Assembly (NCBI GenBank): GCA_016212395.1
Contig: JACRGF010000005.1
Span: forward strand, 1 to 46,995
Direction: 5' to 3'
Source: Microcaldota archaeon
GTDB taxonomy: Archaea; Micrarchaeota; Micrarchaeia; Burarchaeales; JACRGF01
DNA: 46,995 nt
Of this stretch, positions 1 to 7,654 are shown in pieces. The notes beneath the pieces are model-generated. The model ran no database searches and had not been told where the DNA came from. It saw only the letters and a list, made by a program, of their open reading frames with translations. The stretch's first letter is position 1, and each line of letters starts with the position of its first letter. The position numbers and the translations under genes were made by a program.

Positions 1-985
1 AGAATTGCTTCAGCACTATGAAAACGTCTATGAGCGGGATTATTTCAGTGGGCACGTTCATGGGCGCGTTTTCAAGGCGCGTGACAGCGTCACGCGAGCT
101 GGAGGCATGAAGCGTGCCCATGCAGATTTTTCCGATGTTCATTGCAGTCATCAAGTCGCTTGCTTCAGCCCCGCGCACTTCACCGACGATTATCCTGCTC
201 GGCCGCATGCGCAGGCTGTTCTTCACCAAGCCAGCCATTGAAACGCTTTCGCTTGCCTCGAGGCGCGCGCAGTTCTCGTTCGTTTCAGTGTTAAGCTCAA
301 GCGTGTCTTCAATCACTACAACTCGCTCGTTCGGAGGCATGAAGGCAAACAACGCGTTCAGCAAAGTCGTCTTGCCGCTTCCGGGAGTTCCGGCGATGAG
401 AATGTTCGCCGGCTTCAAGCGCAGGCCGTCAGCGTAAAGCCACAATTGCGCGCCCAATGAATAGTTGAGCATTCCGGACTCAATCAAGTCTATTAGGCTG
501 AGAGGCTCGTGCCTGAATTTTCTAATCGTAATCTGCGGGCCCATTGGAGAGCTTGCGACATTCGCCCTGCAACCGTTAGGCAAGTGAAAATCGTTCAGCT
601 CCTCGAGCTTTTCCCTTCCTGAGAAAACGAGGAGTTTTTTTATGAACAAATTCAACTCTTCAAGCGAAGAAAACTTTTTGTTCGAGCGCGCCACTCCTTT
701 CTTTGAAGAGAAAGTAAACGCGGGCTTGAGCGCGTTCACCATAATGTCTTCAACGTCAGCGTCGTTCATGAACTCTTCCAAAATCCCGTATGATAGCACT
801 TCGTCAACTATTTTCTTTTTCTTGTCTTGCGAAATTTTTCCGAAAATTTCTTCAGCGAACTTTGAAACAAGCTGCTCCTGCTCTGCGCGCGACTGGATGA
901 AGGAAATCTTGCCAACGAGCTTTTTGAAAAGCTTTTCCATTCTCGTCTCTTCATCTGTTTTTACTGTTTCAATTTCAAGTTTCAA
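1..985 (-). CDS. CpaF/TadA-family secretion ATPase (partial, C-terminus beyond window)
   Basis: Cytoplasmic hexameric ATPase of the type II/IV secretion and type IV pilus class (GspE/VirB11/CpaF superfamily). About 328 residues are visible before the window ends. The N-terminal region holds the family pattern FMNDADVEDIMVN near residue 75 and GPQITIRKF. Walker A is GTPGSGKTTLLNA (about residue 205), followed by the acidic segment VVVIEDTLEL, the Walker B region RIIVGEVRGAEASD and the His box MGTLHAS. The usual NTGHDGS preceding the His box is altered to NIGKICM. The start is TTG at 985, placed by the Shine-Dalgarno GGTGG six bases upstream; it lies 10 nt after the stop of the upstream membrane gene, so it is the last visible cistron of the six-gene membrane-protein operon. 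The platform protein (TadC/GspF type) may follow to the left. The family call is firm; the machine it powers is inference. Confidence 0.9.
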   Translation of the reverse strand, partial: MKLEIETVKTDEETRMEKLFKKLVGKISFIQSRAEQEQLVSKFAEEIFGKISQDKKKKIVDEVLSYGILEEFMNDADVEDIMVNALKPAFTFSSKKGVARSNKKFSSLEELNLFIKKLLVFSGREKLEELNDFHLPNGCRANVASSPMGPQITIRKFRHEPLSLIDLIESGMLNYSLGAQLWLYADGLRLKPANILIAGTPGSGKTTLLNALFAFMPPNERVVVIEDTLELNTETNENCARLEASESVSMAGLVKNSLRMRPSRIIVGEVRGAEASDLMTAMNIGKICMGTLHASSSRDAVTRLENAPMNVPTEIIPLIDVFIVLKQF

Positions 986-995
986 AAAAACCACC

Positions 996-2141
996 TTAAA
1001 TCAGTTTTACCAGTCCTGACGCGAGTTCTGAAACATCAGCGCCGAACAAGTCAGCAAGAGCTTTCGTGACAGTAAAAGTAATTGTTAGCGCAACGAGCGG
1101 GTAGAGGAAAACTTCATGCATCAGGAACGGTATTATTTTTTCCACTCCAGTAAGCCATCCAGCTGCCTTGTTCGTGTTTTGACTGAGCCACAGCATCGCC
1201 CTAGCGAACGAGTCGAGGTCAGGGGAAGCGTCTTTCTGCGGAATGTACACGTTCGCAGAATCTCCTCCAAGCGTTTCGTACGCAACGCACGCAGCGCTCT
1301 CTATTCCAGTGGCAGGGAGTGCAGAGCCTGGCGCTGCGTGCTGTATTTGCCCGGCGTTAGCAGAGAGCACGAGAGTGAACGCTAGAGGGTAGAAAAAGTA
1401 CAATCCGATAGCAAGCCCTATCATCAGCGCTCCAGCGCCTCGCGTGAGCGGGAACGTGCGCAAAACTATTCCAACTGGAAGAAAGTACGCGAGCATAGTG
1501 TATTTTATCAAGACAAGCAATGCTTTCTGGAAGTAAATAGCAATGAACAAAAAGGAAAGGTTGTGCACTACAAAGTGCGAGAGGTTGACGAACGGGGCGA
1601 GAGCCCAGCCGCTCACTGAAAAAATTCCTCCAACGGAAAACTCGCTTTTCTCAACTACTTCAATGGGAAAGTTGATCGCGTAAAGCCGAGTGTACATTTT
1701 CTTCATGCACTTGAGCGCGCCGTACTCTCTGCCGACAATGCCGTCGGAAACACACTCGCTTCCAGCACAGCCTAAGTAAAACTGGGTTACTTCAAAAGGG
1801 TCGCCTCCTCTAAACTCTGCAGGAATGTTCGCGAGCGGCGCGCCTGTTGCTTCCAAGTCTGTTACTATCGCGCCTGTTTTTTCAAGCATTATGCCAACGA
1901 TTGAAGGCGAAGCTGAACTCAATGCTGCAACCAAGCCGAGCACGAGGATTGATGAGACTGCTGCTTGCACGAATTCCTGCCTTGACCAGCGCTTCAAGTT
2001 AGGCAAGTCGAAAGCAACTGAAAGCATGTACGCTATTGAAACAGTAAAGAAGGAAATGAGCACTGCGAGCAGAGCGTTCGCTTGCCATCCTGCACTCCAC
2101 GTGCTCATCAACGCGCTGACTGCACCGTCCATCCATGCCAA
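996..2141 (-). CDS. Polytopic membrane protein, paralogue 6 of the tandem array
   Basis: 381 residues, with TTG start at 2141 after a good GGAGGT (7 nt spacing). Hydrophobic segments lie near residues 18-40, 55-75, 190-220, 225-262 and 340-365. It shares four blocks with its neighbours: a Trp/Lys/Glu amphipathic loop between the first two membrane segments (LKRWSRQEF), a Pro-containing block (LAPFVNLSHF), the signature LPVGIVLRTFPLTRGAG near residue 221 followed by a Gly-rich membrane helix, and a C-terminal ITFTVTKALADLFGADVS tail ending VKLI. A loop with Cys pairs (GCAGSEC) precedes the third segment. Known families it may resemble are VirB6/TrbL/CedA channel proteins, but that is inference from topology and the adjacent ATPase. 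I do not recognise the family by name. Confidence 0.85.
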   Translation of the reverse strand: MAWMDGAVSALMSTWSAGWQANALLAVLISFFTVSIAYMLSVAFDLPNLKRWSRQEFVQAAVSSILVLGLVAALSSASPSIVGIMLEKTGAIVTDLEATGAPLANIPAEFRGGDPFEVTQFYLGCAGSECVSDGIVGREYGALKCMKKMYTRLYAINFPIEVVEKSEFSVGGIFSVSGWALAPFVNLSHFVVHNLSFLFIAIYFQKALLVLIKYTMLAYFLPVGIVLRTFPLTRGAGALMIGLAIGLYFFYPLAFTLVLSANAGQIQHAAPGSALPATGIESAACVAYETLGGDSANVYIPQKDASPDLDSFARAMLWLSQNTNKAAGWLTGVEKIIPFLMHEVFLYPLVALTITFTVTKALADLFGADVSELASGLVKLI

Positions 2142-2163
2142 ACGAATTACCTCCAAATAATCG

Positions 2164-3981
2164 CTAAATCATTCTAGTCAAGTTTGAAATATCCATTTCT
2201 TCCCCAAGAAACTTTGAAAGGTCCCGCACTAAGTTGATTATTAAAATCAAGTTTATAGTAGGGAGAATAAACGCAGTGACGAACAAAGTTATGGCGAGGT
2301 TAATCAAAGCACTCAACGCAACAGTCGTGCCTCCTATTATCACTGCAAAACCTGCACCCCAAGCAGCCCCGAGCAACAGCCCTGACTTGAAAGGCAGAGT
2401 CAACAGGTTCGCGTACATCAAGAAAATCGCGTTGGTTAAAAGACTGTTCAAAGCAAAACCGCCGGTGTTCTTTAAAATTGATGAAACGCTTGAAGCGCCA
2501 ACTCCAGAGTCGAAAGAACAAGTTGCATCTTCACTGCAAATTCCAGTGCACGTGCCAGTGCTCGCGCTCGCAGGGATTTTTTCGCAATACTTGCTTTCGC
2601 AGTCGTCATTGCTAGTGCAGGATGTTCTTCCCTCGCAAACTGCAGCGCCTCCAGGCAGGACTGCGCAACATTCGTCATTAGCCCTGCACGCTCCGCCTGA
2701 AACACTGCAAGGCTTGCACGCCCAATCGCTTCCTGAAGAATCAATCTCGCCTTTAGAATTGATTTTAACTTTCACGCCAGTGCAGCACTCTTTTTCAACC
2801 CCGGAAAAAGTGCCTGCAGTGTTTTTCTCGAGTTTTCCTGAAACAAGGCAAGGCTTGCACCAGCCCCGGTCAGAGCAAGTTCCGATCGCGCAACGGCCTT
2901 TGAAAGTGCCGTCGTGCGTGCCTCCAATGCAAGTGCACGTGCAAGGGCCAGTCTTGCATGAATGGTCATCATCGCACGCGCGGACAGGATCAGCACCAAC
3001 GCATTCTCTCGAGTAGCAATCACTGTCGATACTGCATTTAGCTCCGCCGCATCTTCCGTTAGGGCTGGTTGGGGAACACTCTGGAGAAAGCGGCTTTTTA
3101 CACGCATCTGGAGCTTTGGAGCAGCAGTCGCTTGCATATTGGCATGTTCCGCTTTCAAGAGCTTGGTCGGATAATTTGTCAGTAAAGTCTTTAGCTACTG
3201 CAGCGTTTATTCCAATTTCTACGGGGTAGAAGAAGAACAAGCCCAAGCCGAGCGCCATGAGCGCGCCTCCAAAACGCCTGGTTGGCTTGAAGCACCTGCA
3301 TACTACTCCAAGCGGAAGCCAGACGGTGAGTGAAGTGAGCATTACGAACTTTAAAATCTCGGCTTGAATCAAGTTCGTAATCCACGCGATAGTGAGCGCG
3401 TTCAACAACATTGAAAAACCGCTCAAGACCGAGCTCATGCCCGAGAACGGGACTGCGTTCGCGCCAATGCCTCCAGGGCTGTTTCCCTGGTAAAAGCTCG
3501 TCGCAAGAGCAACACGCCAGTAAACAATAAGCACGTGAACGTAACCGGAAATTATTTTCTCGTTCAGCCAATTCAAGTAAGAAAAGCAGACGTTGTACAA
3601 CCCGCTGATGCCAGCAGTTCCAGTGAGCGGAGTTATTCCAAGAAGCTGGGGGCCCAATTCATTGCACATCAAGCTCGCAACCCACACTGCATTAGCTACA
3701 ATCACGAGCGAAACCGCTGTTTGGTAGAAGTCGTCTTTCGCTCCAACAACCAAATCAGGCTTCTGGAGAATCTCGCCAACCATGTAAAACAACGCGACGA
3801 GGAAAAAACCAATCAAGCCTCCGATGAGCGAGTAAGTGACCCAGTCGCCCCACAACCCGTGGCCGCAAACATGGTCGCCACGCAAGTCGCTTGGAATCGC
3901 GCTCGAGATAGTGTCACGGCTGCCAATACAGCCGGAAAAGAACACTAATGCCACTGCCAACAGCCAAAATTTTTGGTTCAT
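2164..3981 (-). CDS. Cys-rich polytopic lipoprotein-like membrane protein, paralogue 5
   Basis: 605 residues. It starts with a lipoprotein-type signal (MNQKFWLLAVALVFFSGC). The shared array blocks follow: the amphipathic loop before the second segment, a Pro/Ser block (AVPFSGMSSVL), and the signature LPLGVVCRCFKPTRRFGG with its Gly-rich helix. About 200 residues then carry roughly 35 cysteines, many in CxxDxxC-type pairs (CSIDSDCYSREC, CTSNDDCESKYC), before the final membrane segments and the C-terminal tail GEEMDISNLTRMI. The Cys-rich domain sits exactly where paralogues 1-4 and 6 have shorter or unrelated extracytoplasmic loops, so it is probably a surface-exposed disulfide-bonded insertion. 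Start ATG has GGAG upstream. Function unknown; a subunit of the same apparatus is inferred from the operon. Confidence 0.85.
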   Translation of the reverse strand: MNQKFWLLAVALVFFSGCIGSRDTISSAIPSDLRGDHVCGHGLWGDWVTYSLIGGLIGFFLVALFYMVGEILQKPDLVVGAKDDFYQTAVSLVIVANAVWVASLMCNELGPQLLGITPLTGTAGISGLYNVCFSYLNWLNEKIISGYVHVLIVYWRVALATSFYQGNSPGGIGANAVPFSGMSSVLSGFSMLLNALTIAWITNLIQAEILKFVMLTSLTVWLPLGVVCRCFKPTRRFGGALMALGLGLFFFYPVEIGINAAVAKDFTDKLSDQALESGTCQYASDCCSKAPDACKKPLSPECSPTSPNGRCGGAKCSIDSDCYSRECVGADPVRACDDDHSCKTGPCTCTCIGGTHDGTFKGRCAIGTCSDRGWCKPCLVSGKLEKNTAGTFSGVEKECCTGVKVKINSKGEIDSSGSDWACKPCSVSGGACRANDECCAVLPGGAAVCEGRTSCTSNDDCESKYCEKIPASASTGTCTGICSEDATCSFDSGVGASSVSSILKNTGGFALNSLLTNAIFLMYANLLTLPFKSGLLLGAAWGAGFAVIIGGTTVALSALINLAITLFVTAFILPTINLILIINLVRDLSKFLGEEMDISNLTRMI

Positions 3982-4006
3982 GAAACTCCACTCTGATTTT
4001 ATTTCT

Positions 4007-5197
4007 CTAAATTATTCTCGTTAGCGCGGAAATGTTCACGTCTCCTCCGAGTATTTTCGCGAGCTCTCGCGTGAACGTCAAAGTTATTACGAGGCTTATG
4101 AAAGGCATTATAAAGCCGAGAATGATGAGGAACCACAGCACTTCAGGAGCAAGCGAGAACACGATTGGAAGGAAAATAAACACTGATTTGCTTGACCACA
4201 TGAACATCCAGAACACTACAGCGCCGAAACCTTCCCACATGCCTCGCGACGGGCTGTTGGTAATGTCTTCGTAAAGCGCTCTGAACGTTGCTCCGGCAGC
4301 ATGAAGCGAACACTGCCCCAAATCACTCCAGTTTAGAATAGCGCAGTGGTTGACGAGCACTTGAATGCTCAAATAGTAAGTGAGAGGAAACACTATGTAA
4401 AACCCGAGAGCAATAGCAATCATCGCGCTTCCTCTCGAGCGCGTGAACGGGAAAGAACGAAGCACTATTCCAATTGGCAGGAACAACGCCAGCATTTTTT
4501 CCTTGATGAACCCGATCAACGCCATTTGCCCGTAAAGCCCAGCCAAGCCAATGCCCAAAGCATTCAACAGCATTCCGTTCGCGTCCATGATGGGCCTGAG
4601 GACAACGGCAGGCTGGAACCTGAAGCCCACCCTGCTCGGCATGAGCGATAAAGTCATTGAAGCCCACTGCCCGAAGCCCATGTTAAGCCGGCTGAAAAAC
4701 AAGTATTCTCCAAGCAAAAGGTTTCTTGAAACGTCCAAATACCCCTCGGCAACGCTGAAAGCAGTCGGGTGCTCGGAGTCGTTGAGTACGCTGTGAGTTA
4801 TTCCGGAAAGCATCAACCCGCTTAGAATGTCGCTCGCGTTCACTACCGCGAAAGCAGCGCCGATTATAATTGCAGTCGCGAGCACTTGAAACAACTCGTT
4901 CTTGCCCCACGCGAACAACTCGCGGAAGTTCAACGCGAACGCGAAGCCCATAATCAAAGCAACAATCATGAAGACAAGCACGAGAGCTGCAAGCGAAACT
5001 TGAACCCAGTCAGCAACTTGCATTTCGCAAATTTCCGTTTCGTAGTTCGCGCGCAAGCCTGGACAGCAAATACTTTGCGGGTCGTTTGGATTAAAGTTAG
5101 CCCCATTATCACTGCACGGAATAACTGCTCCAGCGCAACCGCTGAGTGAAAACAACAGGCAACTGATTGCAAGCAATGCAAGCAAATTTTTATTCAT
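4007..5197 (-). CDS. Polytopic lipoprotein-like membrane protein, paralogue 4
   Basis: 396 residues from ATG 5197. Upstream in-frame codons back to 5236 would overlap the preceding gene and spoil the signal peptide. The N-terminus MNKNLLALLAISCLLFSLSGC is a lipoprotein-type signal with lipobox. After a short exposed segment with CSDNGA and ICCPGL come two membrane helices around the loop FRELFAWGKNELFQVLATA. The array signature follows: LPIGIVLRSFPFTRSRGSA, a helix ending PLTYYL, a short outer loop with two Cys, and the terminal tail LTFTRELAKILGGDVNISA then LTRII. It is closest in pattern to paralogues 3 and 6. It is co-transcribed with tight spacing (20-40 nt). Role inferred only from the neighbours and the downstream ATPase. 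Confidence 0.85.
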   Translation of the reverse strand: MNKNLLALLAISCLLFSLSGCAGAVIPCSDNGANFNPNDPQSICCPGLRANYETEICEMQVADWVQVSLAALVLVFMIVALIMGFAFALNFRELFAWGKNELFQVLATAIIIGAAFAVVNASDILSGLMLSGITHSVLNDSEHPTAFSVAEGYLDVSRNLLLGEYLFFSRLNMGFGQWASMTLSLMPSRVGFRFQPAVVLRPIMDANGMLLNALGIGLAGLYGQMALIGFIKEKMLALFLPIGIVLRSFPFTRSRGSAMIAIALGFYIVFPLTYYLSIQVLVNHCAILNWSDLGQCSLHAAGATFRALYEDITNSPSRGMWEGFGAVVFWMFMWSSKSVFIFLPIVFSLAPEVLWFLIILGFIMPFISLVITLTFTRELAKILGGDVNISALTRII

Positions 5198-5232
5198 GGA
5201 AACCAATTCCAAACAAAACCAATCAAAACAAT

Positions 5233-6387
5233 TCAAATTAATCTCGTCAAGCCTGCTATTTCAACGTCTCCTCCAAGCAAGGGGGAGAGGACTTTAATGA
5301 ATGAAATCGTGAGCACGAGTGAAACGAACGGGACGAACGTGGTGAACACTAAGAGCCTGCCCACGCGGTCGAACAGCCCTCCTGTATCCATGAGCAAGTC
5401 TCCGTTCACCCAATTCCACATGCTTGAAGCAAGGCCAGCCTGGTTGGTCTGCATGATGATGCGGTCGCCAGTGCGGGAGTTAGGCTGGAAAGTGTAAGTG
5501 CCGAGGTCGTCAATGTCTGATTGTTTTACTTTAAACAGCCAGTTTCCAACGCAAGGCTTGGAGTAATCATAAGCTCCAGTAGCGTCCAGGCACGTTGAGT
5601 AAATCGCGTCTTTCGCGAAAACGTAGGAAAGCGGGAACACGAAGTACAAGCCGAGCGCGATCGCGATCATCAAGCCTCCGAGCTTGCGCGTGAAGAAAAA
5701 AGTTCGGCAGAGTATGCCTATGCACATGAACGACGGGAACAAAGCGGTTTGGACTAGCTTCAGCACGTACTGCTGTGCTTTCACGAGCATCATTATCTTC
5801 ATGAGAGAGTCAAAGCAGATGGTCAAGCTGTTTGAAATCATTGAAGTGCCTGCAAAAGGAGTGAAGCTGAACGAGTACCACGGAGGGTTGATTGACTCGA
5901 CGAACAAGTTCATTCCGGACATTATGAGGAACCACGTGTTCAACTGGAGAATGTTCTTGTTCATTTCGCGCACGTCGCTGTAAATAGACTTCAGCATTTT
6001 CTGGCCGAGCTCGATAGGGCAGTCTTCAGGCTGGCTGCAGCCGAGCGTGCTGCCGAAGGAATCAAACGTCAACTGGTTTATAGTGGTTATGAAGAACAAG
6101 ACGTTCGCGACTATCAAGCCTGTCGCGAGCAGTTGGCCGAACTCGCTCTTGCTCCACGCGAGCAACTCCTTGTGGTTGATGATGGACGCGCCCATGTACA
6201 TGAGCACTGCAACGAAAGTGGAAATGAGCATTGCAGCAAAAATCGCGGTCTTCCACTGGAAGAACATGAAATTGAAAATTTGCGCGCCGTTGAAAACCGG
6301 AAACCCTCCGCCAGCGCCAATGCTCACGCAACCAAAGGAAAAAAACAATGCGGACAACGCCAGCAGTGAAAACAGTTTCAAACGCAT
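5233..6387 (-). CDS. Polytopic lipoprotein-like membrane protein, paralogue 3
   Basis: 384 residues from ATG 6387 (MRLKLFSLLALSALFFSFGC, lipoprotein-type signal). The reading frame stays open upstream to 6621, but that stretch translates a repetitive spacer into Cys/Phe/Val repeats and is not believable protein; no clear Shine-Dalgarno marks 6387. Shared blocks: the loop HKELLAWSKSEFGQLLATG, the Pro-Ala-Gly block FSFTPFAGTSMISNSL, the signature GILCRTFFFTRKLGGL, a helix ending FPLSYVF, an outer loop with two Cys, and the tail SPLLGGDVEIAGLTRLI. In this copy the Leu-Pro that opens the signature elsewhere is replaced (LFPSFMCIGILCR). Operon member; function inferred from context. Confidence 0.83.
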   Translation of the reverse strand: MRLKLFSLLALSALFFSFGCVSIGAGGGFPVFNGAQIFNFMFFQWKTAIFAAMLISTFVAVLMYMGASIINHKELLAWSKSEFGQLLATGLIVANVLFFITTINQLTFDSFGSTLGCSQPEDCPIELGQKMLKSIYSDVREMNKNILQLNTWFLIMSGMNLFVESINPPWYSFSFTPFAGTSMISNSLTICFDSLMKIMMLVKAQQYVLKLVQTALFPSFMCIGILCRTFFFTRKLGGLMIAIALGLYFVFPLSYVFAKDAIYSTCLDATGAYDYSKPCVGNWLFKVKQSDIDDLGTYTFQPNSRTGDRIIMQTNQAGLASSMWNWVNGDLLMDTGGLFDRVGRLLVFTTFVPFVSLVLTISFIKVLSPLLGGDVEIAGLTRLI

Positions 6388-6655
6388 ACGAAACAACTCG
6401 TTACTCTTGCAAACGCATACAACCAAACACTCACGAAAACAACATGAACAAAACAACTTCGAACAACAAAAAACCCCGCAAAACAATTCACGCAAGCAAA
6501 CGACGCATACAACCAAACACTCACGAAAACAACACGCAAAACGATTTTCACGCGAAAACTTTTTTTGTTCATGCACACTCAAAACGATTTTCGCGCGCGA
6601 GCAAGTTTTCTTCACACGCAAACAACAATAATCTCGAAATACTTTTTTTCAGATT
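6388..6655. repeat. Repetitive A/C spacer inside the operon, with a 32-bp direct repeat
   Basis: 6413-6444 and 6503-6534 are identical over 32 bases (90-bp period), with further degenerate copies of CGCATAC and ACGATTTTC. It is G/T-rich on the transcript. No protein is credible here. Confidence 0.75.
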
Positions 6656-7609
6656 TCACCCGAATTTCATTATCAATTCTCTGTTGAGGGCTTTAATGAA
6701 TGTTATTGTTATCACCATTGACATTGACGGCAGGAACAACGCTTGCGGGATGATGTGCGCAATTGTTACGAACGCGTTGCACATTTGGTTGAATATTACA
6801 CTCGTGAAAATTATGAATGCAGGGTCTGGAGTTGGCGCGACGAGCGTGTAGTAGCACGCGTCGAATATCCTGAACATGCCGTCAGGAGCGTTCAAGTCAT
6901 GCCACAACACTTGCTGTGCGCGGTCGTACACGGCGTAAGTGAGCGGGAGTATTATGAACAAGCCGAACGCAGTGGCTATCGCGAAAGCGCCTGCCTCGCG
7001 CGTTGGAGAGAAAACGCGCAAGAGAATGCCGACAGGCAAGAGGATAGTGAAGGCAGTTGCCTGAATAAACTGAAGCCCTAACTGCTGTGCGAAAAGGCTG
7101 GAAACAAAGACAGGCACGAAAGTTTCAATAACTCCAAGCGAACTTTCAATTCCCTTAAAGCCAGCAAGAGGGTTGTACGAATAACCCCACGAAGGCTGAG
7201 CAACTTGAACAGTATAACTCGAGTACATTTCCGCGTACACTTGCAGAGTGATTAACGCCTTCAAGGATTCAGTCGCAAGGTTGCTAACGCGCGCCAAGTA
7301 CTCGTTCGCAACTTCAAAATGGCCGACGTCAGTGCCAGTGCCTGCCTTTCCCGAAAGTTGGGTGGCAAGCGTGCACGCAACTCCTGAAGCGAACAAGCAG
7401 TTCGCGAGAAGAAAACAAGAAATTACCGCCTGCCAAATTTCCATTCGCACGTAAGCTTCCCAATCCGCGCGCTTGAATAAACGCGCAGCCATGAACATCG
7501 CGCCGAGAATAATGAGCACTGCGAGAACAGCAGTGCGGATAGCCCCGCCCATGGCTCCGCCACCAGCAGGGTCAATAAACACGTCCAAAGGCGCGCAATA
7601 CGACGGCAA
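6656..7609 (-). CDS. Polytopic membrane protein, paralogue 2 (lacks conserved C-terminal tail)
   Basis: 317 residues from TTG 7609, with a G-run nine bases upstream; a start 19 codons further in (MGGAIRT) is possible. It has no lipoprotein signal. The blocks are present: loop ADWEAYVRMEIWQAVISC, Pro-Leu-Ala-Gly block YSYNPLAGFKGI, signature LPVGILLRVFSPTREAGA followed by a helix ending ILPLTYAVYD, then the last membrane segment VITITFIKALN. The protein stops at RELIMKFG, so the GGDVxIxxLTRII-type tail found in the four typical copies is missing. It is the shortest of the six. Spacing to paralogue 1 upstream is 45 nt of C/A-rich spacer. Whether the tail loss reflects specialisation or truncation cannot be told from sequence alone. 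Confidence 0.82.
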   Translation of the reverse strand: MPSYCAPLDVFIDPAGGGAMGGAIRTAVLAVLIILGAMFMAARLFKRADWEAYVRMEIWQAVISCFLLANCLFASGVACTLATQLSGKAGTGTDVGHFEVANEYLARVSNLATESLKALITLQVYAEMYSSYTVQVAQPSWGYSYNPLAGFKGIESSLGVIETFVPVFVSSLFAQQLGLQFIQATAFTILLPVGILLRVFSPTREAGAFAIATAFGLFIILPLTYAVYDRAQQVLWHDLNAPDGMFRIFDACYYTLVAPTPDPAFIIFTSVIFNQMCNAFVTIAHIIPQALFLPSMSMVITITFIKALNRELIMKFG

Positions 7610-7654
7610 AACAAACTACCCCCAAAACCACAAAACTACTAAACTCCAAAACCA

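Noticed and set aside
2234-3016. 260-residue plus-strand frame across the Cys-rich paralogue
   Set aside because: Antisense to a gene with signal peptide, conserved helices and shared motifs; composition follows the Cys codons read backwards.
6388-6621. N-terminal extension of paralogue 3
   Set aside because: Translates a DNA repeat as Cys/Phe/Val runs and precedes a clean lipoprotein signal.
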